Of a DNA stretch of 64,000 nucleotides, positions 58,739-64,000 are shown piece after piece. The notes under the pieces were generated by a model. It was not told where the DNA came from, searched no databases, and worked only from the letters and a program-made list of their open reading frames with translations. A program made the translations under genes and the position numbers. The stretch's first letter is position 1, and the number at the start of each line of letters is the position of its first letter. Source of the stretch: Flavobacteriales bacterium (GTDB taxonomy: Bacteria; Bacteroidota; Bacteroidia; Flavobacteriales_E; Vicingaceae); contig JABTUP010000017.1 of NCBI GenBank assembly GCA_015075325.1, positions 1 through 64,000 on the forward strand, read 5' to 3'.

Positions 58739-60243
58739 TTCATTTTATCAATAAAAACTGGCTAACTCTTGAAATAATAGAAGAGATTTTAAACAGTAAC
58801 ATGCACATTGCTCTGTCGCAAGAGGCAGAAGATGCCATTGTAAAATGCAGAACTTACTTAGACGAAAAAATGGCTCGTCACAATAAGCCAATCTATGGTA
58901 TAAACACTGGATTTGGTTCGTTGTGCAACACCACCATTCCAAACGAAGATTTGGCAACTTTACAACGAAATTTAGTAATGTCGCACGCTTGTGGATTGGG
59001 TGAAGAGGTGCCGCAAGATGTGGTAAAATTAATGTTGTTGCTCAAAATTCAAGGATTAAGTTATGGGCATTCTGGTGTTCAGTTGATTACCGTTCAGCGG
59101 TTAATTGATTTTTACAACCACAATGTTTTTCCAGTAGTTTATCAGCAAGGTTCATTGGGTGCTTCGGGCGATTTAGCTCCGTTGGCTCATCTAATATTGC
59201 CAATGATTGGTTTGGGCGAAGTAAATTTTGAAGGAAAAAAATATTCGGGAGAAGAAATCAATAAGAAATTTGGTTGGAATGTTATTAACCTTCAATCAAA
59301 AGAAGGTTTGGCATTATTAAACGGAACGCAGTTTATGAGTGCTTATGGTATTCATAATTTATTGAGAGCTAAAAAACTTTCTAATCTTGCTGATTTAGTT
59401 GCAGGAGTTTCTTTAGACGCTTACGATGGTAGAATTGAGCCGTTTAACGAGCTGATTCAAAAAATCCGTCCTCACAACGGACAATTTATTACGGCAAGAA
59501 ACATTAAAAAAGTAATGGAAGGAAGCCAAATTATTGCTCAAGAAAAAACTCACGTACAAGACCCTTACTCATTTAGGTGTGTTCCTCAAGTTCATGGTGC
59601 GTGCAAAGATGCAATAGCTCATGCACAAAAAGTGTTTGAAACAGAAATAAATTCGGTTACTGATAATCCAACTATTTTCCCTGATGAGGATGAGGTGGTT
59701 TCGGCAGGTAATTTTCATGGTCAGCCTTTAGCAATGGTATTGGATTATTTAGGAATCGCTATTGCTGAATTGGGAAGTATTTCGGAACGAAGAACCTATA
59801 AATTAATTGGTGGACAACGAAATTTACCACCATTTTTGGTTGCAAAACCAGGCTTAAACAGTGGTTTTATGATTCCGCAATATGCTCAGGCTTCAGTGGT
59901 TAGTCAAAACAAACAATTGGCAGCACCTTGTTCGGTTGATACTATCGACTCTTCAAACGGACAAGAAGATCATGTGAGTATGGGAGCAAATGCAGCAACT
60001 AAAGTATATCGAATGATTGATAATTTGGAAAAAATTCTAGGAATAGAATTGATGAATGCTGCTCAGGCATTGGAATTTAGAAAACCATTGAAATCATCTC
60101 AAATGATTGAAGGGTTGATAAAAGCTTATCGCAAAGAAGTTGCTTTTGTTCAAAATGATATTGAAATGCATCCTGCTATGAAAAAAAGCATCGAGTTTGT
60201 TCAACAGTATTCAAATAAATTGGGGGTTAAGGATTTTTTATAG
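58732..60243 (+). CDS. hutH: histidine ammonia-lyase
   Basis: A 503-residue lyase of standard length. The MIO cofactor forms from Ala144-Ser145-Gly146 in GSLGASGDLAPLAHL. Other family marks are YGINTGFGSL (active-site Tyr), QDPYSFRCVPQVHGA, NSVTDNPTIF and GGNFHG-like SAGNFHGQPLAM. It turns L-histidine into urocanate. No other hut gene is near, and it follows hisS by 20 bp; the sharing of histidine as substrate may be chance. Confidence 0.95.
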   Translation: MNVHFINKNWLTLEIIEEILNSNMHIALSQEAEDAIVKCRTYLDEKMARHNKPIYGINTGFGSLCNTTIPNEDLATLQRNLVMSHACGLGEEVPQDVVKLMLLLKIQGLSYGHSGVQLITVQRLIDFYNHNVFPVVYQQGSLGASGDLAPLAHLILPMIGLGEVNFEGKKYSGEEINKKFGWNVINLQSKEGLALLNGTQFMSAYGIHNLLRAKKLSNLADLVAGVSLDAYDGRIEPFNELIQKIRPHNGQFITARNIKKVMEGSQIIAQEKTHVQDPYSFRCVPQVHGACKDAIAHAQKVFETEINSVTDNPTIFPDEDEVVSAGNFHGQPLAMVLDYLGIAIAELGSISERRTYKLIGGQRNLPPFLVAKPGLNSGFMIPQYAQASVVSQNKQLAAPCSVDTIDSSNGQEDHVSMGANAATKVYRMIDNLEKILGIELMNAAQALEFRKPLKSSQMIEGLIKAYRKEVAFVQNDIEMHPAMKKSIEFVQQYSNKLGVKDFL

Positions 60244-60341
60244 TTCACAGTTTTCAGTTCACAGTATACAAAAATTCAAATTTCTAGTCTCTAATCTCAA
60301 AATCCTCAACCTTGAACCTTAAACCTCAAACCCCAAACCAG
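60244..60341. repeat. heptamer array between hutH and hydrolase, entering the coding region
   Basis: Fourteen units from the base after the hutH stop: TTCACAG, TTTTCAG, TTCACAG, TATACAA, then AT-richer units and AATCTCA, AAATCCT, CAACCTT, GAACCTT, AAACCTC, AAACCCC, AAACCAG. The hydrolase TTG start is inside. Early units belong to the ACTGnnn family; later ones to a CCTnAAA-like variant. Confidence 0.65.
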
Positions 60342-60989
60342 CAAATCATCTATCGAATACCTGGAATGGGAGCAGATAAGCGTTTGTTTTCAGAAATAGC
60401 TCCAATTACTGGTTTTGAGTTTGTTGATTTAGAGTGGCAGCCTTTTCCAAAAATAAAAACACTTAAAGATTATGCAGTAGCAATTTCAGAGCAAATTGAT
60501 ACTTCAAAGCCATTTTCTTTAATGGGAGTTTCCATGGGAGGAATGGTTTGCTCTGAATTGGCTGATATGTTAAATCCCGAAAAAGTGGTAATTATTTCAA
60601 GTGCTAAAACTTCAAACGAAATACCTCCAATGTATAAACGATTAAACTTTTTGGGAGTAACTCGTTTATTAAATGCCGATAGAATAAATTACATAATTGG
60701 AAATTCATCACGATTTTTTGGAGCAATGAACAAAGAACAACGAGAGTTATTTTACCAAATGGCCGATAACATTAATATCGATTTTATTGTTTGGAGCATC
60801 AAAGCCATTTTAAATTGGGAAAAGAAAAAGGCTTCTTCAAAAATCATACACATACACGGCACCAAAGATTTTGTGTTGCCATTTGAAAATGTTAAACCTA
60901 CTCATATTATTGAACGAGGAGACCACATGATGGTTTGGAATAAATCTTCTCAAATCAACCAGTTGTTGAAAGACATTTTTTCTCGTTAA
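60312..60989 (+). CDS. alpha/beta hydrolase
   Basis: A 225-residue hydrolase with a full triad: Ser74 in GVSMGGMV, an Asp in HGTKDFVLP and His in ERGDHMMV. The N-terminal YRIPGMGADKRLF fits the oxyanion region of this group. Substrate unknown. There is no ATG before the conserved core; TTG at 60312 lies in a heptamer array and the first nine residues (NLKPQTPNQ) are repeat-coded. The true start may be at another non-ATG codon. Confidence 0.8.
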   Translation: MNLKPQTPNQQIIYRIPGMGADKRLFSEIAPITGFEFVDLEWQPFPKIKTLKDYAVAISEQIDTSKPFSLMGVSMGGMVCSELADMLNPEKVVIISSAKTSNEIPPMYKRLNFLGVTRLLNADRINYIIGNSSRFFGAMNKEQRELFYQMADNINIDFIVWSIKAILNWEKKKASSKIIHIHGTKDFVLPFENVKPTHIIERGDHMMVWNKSSQINQLLKDIFSR

Positions 60990-61101
60990 GCAACCAATTT
61001 TAACCATTCGTCGTTTTTATGTTAAGAAAATAACTATTCAAAAATCTACTGATTGTTATTTTAAGTAAATTTAAGCCACTTAAACACAAAACTTTACTTT
61101 T

Positions 61102-64000
61102 ATGAAAAAGCTATTACTTATCTCAATTTTATCATTAAGTATTTTCTTTCCCTTTACTTCAACTGCTCAATGTGGTTTTGATGTGATTAGACAGAAACAA
61201 TTATTAGATCCTGCCTTTAAATTACAAGAACAGGAAAATGAATTAAAAATTAAAAACTTTGTTCCACTTACTAATATCACAGGTAAAACAGGAAATGTTT
61301 TAACTATTCCAGTTGTGGTACATGTGTTACATAAGGGTGAGCCTCTTGGAACCGGAACAAATATCTCTGATGCACAAATACAAAGTGCAATTGATAGATT
61401 GAATGTAGTTTATAGAGGCTTAGATCCTAATAGTCCAATTGATTTTGAGATAGAATTTAGTCTTGCAAAAAGAGATCCCAATTGTAATACTACATCTGGA
61501 ATAAATAGATTAGATGCAAGAGGTGTATCAGGGTATACCGCAAATGGAGTTCTTCTTGAGTCTATAGGGGCTGACGAAAATGCTTTAAAAGATTTAAGCA
61601 GATGGCCAGAGACAGATTATTTTAATATTTGGATAGTTTCAGAAATTGATGGTAATAATGGAGGTTTTGGTATTCAAGGTTATGCAAATTTTTATAATGG
61701 AAACCAATATGAAGGATCAGTAATGATGGCTTCTGTTTTTGGTTATGACTTAGGAAACACCAACGGATGGAATTTGAATAGCAATGGTGATGGTAGTACA
61801 GTTATACACGAGTTTGGGCATTACTTCCATCTATATCATACTTTTCAAGGAGATAATGATAATGCAAATTGTCCAGCTGATTTAGTAGTTGGTGATGATA
61901 GTGATGGCTGTGCAGATACAGAAATACATAAAAGATTAACTAGTACATGCCCTACCAATAATACTTGTAATGGGAATAACCCTTATGGATTAAATACAAG
62001 AAATAATTACATGAGTTATTTTAGTTGTACAGATAGATTAACAAATGACCAAAAAACAAGAGTAACTGCAGCCATGAGTGGAACTTCTATTGTAGCATCG
62101 AAAGGAGCAATTGATCCTGATCCGGGATATTCAAATCCTATTGCTACAAATTGTTCTCCAGTAACTGGTCCAACCGGACTTAGTGGTGGTTATGCTGGAA
62201 TAATGAACTTTTCTGTTGAAAATGATGCTACTTTTACAAGCTCTAATGCCGGGGATGACGGTGGTTATGTTGATTTTACGACTAGTTGTAATAATTTTAT
62301 TACAGTTGATGAAAATTCAACTAAGAATATTTCTGTTACTACATGGTATAATGCTCAAAATATTAAAGGATATATTGATTTTAATAATGATGGTGATTTT
62401 GATGATGCTGGAGAGCAAGTCTTTTCAACTTCAACACCGGCAAATACAAACCCTCCTTATACTTCAACTGCAAATACAAGTATTACGATTCCTGTAGTGA
62501 ATGGTTCGACAGTAGTAGGTAATACTTATATGAGAATGAGAGTTATAACAGATATAGGCAGTGTGTCTGGTCCTTGTTATAATCCAACTTATGGTCAAGC
62601 TGAGGATTATACAATTTATATTAATACAGCAGCAGGTTCAGCTCCCGTTTCAGATTTTAGCGGAACACCAACAACACTTTGTGTAGGTAATTCAGTTTCT
62701 TTCTCAGATTTAAGTACCAATACTCCTACTTCATGGAGTTGGACTTTTGCAGGAGGAACACCATCAAGTTCAACTGCTCAAAATCCAACAATAACGTACA
62801 ATACACCAGGTACTTATCAGGTTCAACTTACAGCAACAAATACTTTTGGTAGTGATGCAGAAACAAAAGTTGGATATATTACTGTAAATCCTACTCCTTC
62901 AATCAGTTCACAACCTTCAAACAGTACTATAAATGATGGAGATAATACCAGTTTTAGTGTTACAGCCTCTAATGCAACAGGATATCAATGGCAAGTAAAT
63001 ACTGGTGGAGGATTTAATAACATAAGTAATGGAGGTGTTTATGGTGGAGCTACAACTTCTTCATTAGCTATTACAGGAGCAACATTAGCTATGGATGGAA
63101 ATACCTACAGATGTATTGTTTCGGGTACTTGTGCACCTAATGTAAATTCAAATTCAGTTGCGTTAACTGTTAATGCTGTAGGTTCAGCACCAGTTGCCAA
63201 TTTTTCAGTTGATGCAACTACCATTTGTTTAGGAGAATCAGTGGATTTTACAGATTTAAGCTCTAATTCTCCTACATCATGGCTTTGGAATTTTGGTGAT
63301 GGAGGAATGTCAGCAAGCCAAAATACAACTTATACTTACAACACACCAGGAACTTATACAGTTACTTTAACAGCTACAAATGCTAGTGGAAGTGATGATG
63401 AGGTAAAAACTAATTTGATTGTGGTAAGTCCCCAAGATGATGCCTCATTTAGTTATACTTCTTCAACGTATTGTCAAGACGGAGTTGACCCAACTCCTGT
63501 AATATCAGGAACTTTAGGAGGAATATTTTCTCGATCTCCTGTTGGATTGGTTATTAATTCTTCTACTGGAGTAATTGATTTGTCTGCAAGTACTGCAGGA
63601 ACTTATACTGTAACTTACACAACTGGAGGAAATTGTTCGGATTTTCAAAATACGCAAGTTACAATTGTTAGTTGTGGAACAACTAAATTACATAAAATTT
63701 CATGTGGTATTACATTACAAAATTCATATGATATTATATATGCCAACCCAGTAACAGGAGCAACAGGCTATATTTTTGAAGTTAGTAATAATAGCCTTGG
63801 ATATATCCAAACCAAATTAGCTTGGAATGGAGGTAGAGCTATAAGAATGGATCAGTTTCCTGGTATACAATTAAATACAACTTATAATGTAAGAGTTAAA
63901 GTTGTGAAAAATGGAGCAGAAGGACAATATGGAATAGCTTGTCAAGTAACTACAGCAGCAACATACTCTCCAGATCCTCTTCCTACCTCAAAGTTGATGG
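61102..64000 (+). CDS. secreted M43-type zinc metalloprotease with GEVED and PKD domains, 3' end cut by window
   Basis: The frame from ATG 61102 stays open to the window edge, 966 codons so far. Signal peptide MKKLLLISILSLSIFFPFTSTAQ, pro-region, then a pappalysin-like (M43B) catalytic domain: HEFGHYFHLYH (three zinc His) and Met-turn NYMSYF. A GEVED-type domain follows (IKGYIDFNNDGDFDDAGEQ ... YGQAEDYTIYI), then two PKD domains (VSDFSGTPTTLCVGNSVSF; VANFSVDATTICLGESVDF) around an Ig-like module. It probably ends in a T9SS sorting domain outside the window. Likely an extracellular protease for protein degradation. Confidence 0.9.
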   Translation, partial: MKKLLLISILSLSIFFPFTSTAQCGFDVIRQKQLLDPAFKLQEQENELKIKNFVPLTNITGKTGNVLTIPVVVHVLHKGEPLGTGTNISDAQIQSAIDRLNVVYRGLDPNSPIDFEIEFSLAKRDPNCNTTSGINRLDARGVSGYTANGVLLESIGADENALKDLSRWPETDYFNIWIVSEIDGNNGGFGIQGYANFYNGNQYEGSVMMASVFGYDLGNTNGWNLNSNGDGSTVIHEFGHYFHLYHTFQGDNDNANCPADLVVGDDSDGCADTEIHKRLTSTCPTNNTCNGNNPYGLNTRNNYMSYFSCTDRLTNDQKTRVTAAMSGTSIVASKGAIDPDPGYSNPIATNCSPVTGPTGLSGGYAGIMNFSVENDATFTSSNAGDDGGYVDFTTSCNNFITVDENSTKNISVTTWYNAQNIKGYIDFNNDGDFDDAGEQVFSTSTPANTNPPYTSTANTSITIPVVNGSTVVGNTYMRMRVITDIGSVSGPCYNPTYGQAEDYTIYINTAAGSAPVSDFSGTPTTLCVGNSVSFSDLSTNTPTSWSWTFAGGTPSSSTAQNPTITYNTPGTYQVQLTATNTFGSDAETKVGYITVNPTPSISSQPSNSTINDGDNTSFSVTASNATGYQWQVNTGGGFNNISNGGVYGGATTSSLAITGATLAMDGNTYRCIVSGTCAPNVNSNSVALTVNAVGSAPVANFSVDATTICLGESVDFTDLSSNSPTSWLWNFGDGGMSASQNTTYTYNTPGTYTVTLTATNASGSDDEVKTNLIVVSPQDDASFSYTSSTYCQDGVDPTPVISGTLGGIFSRSPVGLVINSSTGVIDLSASTAGTYTVTYTTGGNCSDFQNTQVTIVSCGTTKLHKISCGITLQNSYDIIYANPVTGATGYIFEVSNNSLGYIQTKLAWNGGRAIRMDQFPGIQLNTTYNVRVKVVKNGAEGQYGIACQVTTAATYSPDPLPTSKLM

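Noticed and set aside
57314-60243. Histidine utilisation operon
   Set aside because: Only hutH is present; hisS is a tRNA synthetase and no hutU, hutI or hutG genes are found in the window.
62216-62497. Plus-strand frame rich in Leu and Met
   Set aside because: It lies out of frame inside the M43 protease gene, in GATGATGG/ACTACT-rich coding for the GEVED domain.
1-64000. tRNA or rRNA genes
   Set aside because: No cloverleaf with TTCGA-type T loop or conserved rRNA segments was seen in the intergenic gaps; a covariance search would settle this.

Overview
The window looks like a chromosome segment of a low-GC marine or environmental member of the Bacteroidota, most likely Flavobacteriales. 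Evidence: paired TonB receptors with CarboxypepD-type N-termini, type IX secretion (T9SS) sorting domains of type A (49664-52282) and type B (54303-56690), a split transketolase, a GWxTD lipoprotein, an ABC permease-M1 peptidase fusion, a NagZ-like/beta-lactamase fusion, and several TAnnTTTG-type -7 promoter boxes close to start codons. No rRNA, tRNA, CRISPR array, transposase or phage structural gene was recognised. No gene-free gap exceeds 300 bp.

Layout. 1-2300: repeat-rich edge with a two-gene RloA/RloB-type defence candidate. 2562-8819: methyltransferase, two tandem paralogous TonB-dependent receptors with a DtxR/MntR-like candidate operator, and a PAP2 phosphatase. 8889-18189: ECF sigma factor with a structured leader, uvrA, a STAS-like protein, a glycosyltransferase, and a minus-strand cluster coaD - thioredoxin-like lipoprotein-type protein lacking the CxxC - RsmI-like methyltransferase. 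18304-26637: outer membrane protein, M15 peptidase, Fic protein, rmuC, a GxxExxY gene inside an inverted-repeat element, GWxTD lipoprotein, rlmB, TPR-like protein. 26817-33214: bioA, WG-repeat protein and split transketolase halves separated by a von Willebrand A protein and a four-helix-bundle gene. 33506-43994: GH3/beta-lactamase fusion, pdhC and pdhA, cdd, mltG, GNAT, dapF, arfB. 44109-64000: ABC/M1 export module, rhomboid, large secreted proteins, ettA, hisS, hutH, alpha/beta hydrolase, and an M43-type secreted metalloprotease open at the window edge.

The most unusual signal is not a single gene. Arrays of degenerate heptamers (core ACTGnnn or its complement TCnGTyT), kept in exact 7-nt register, occupy many gene junctions: coaD leader (16 units), transketolase/GH3 gap, dapF/arfB gap, hisS/hutH junction, hutH/hydrolase junction. 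They also lie inside coding sequence: 18 units, exactly 126 nt, in an interdomain linker of pyruvate dehydrogenase E2. In two places inverted arms of such repeats enclose one small gene: a four-helix-bundle protein (about 473 bp overall) and a GxxExxY PD-(D/E)XK protein (about 478 bp, 12-bp terminal inverted repeats; the stop codon lies inside the repeat). This suggests a transposase-less mobile or replicating repeat family in which the small protein may act on its own flanks. That is inference and needs comparative genomics.

Other points for a second look: gene conversion between the TonB receptors, a 13-bp stem ending one base before the sigma factor AUG, a thioredoxin-fold protein with NIPS in place of CxxC, and start codons of two genes (VWA protein, hydrolase) that lie in or against repeats with no in-frame ATG.
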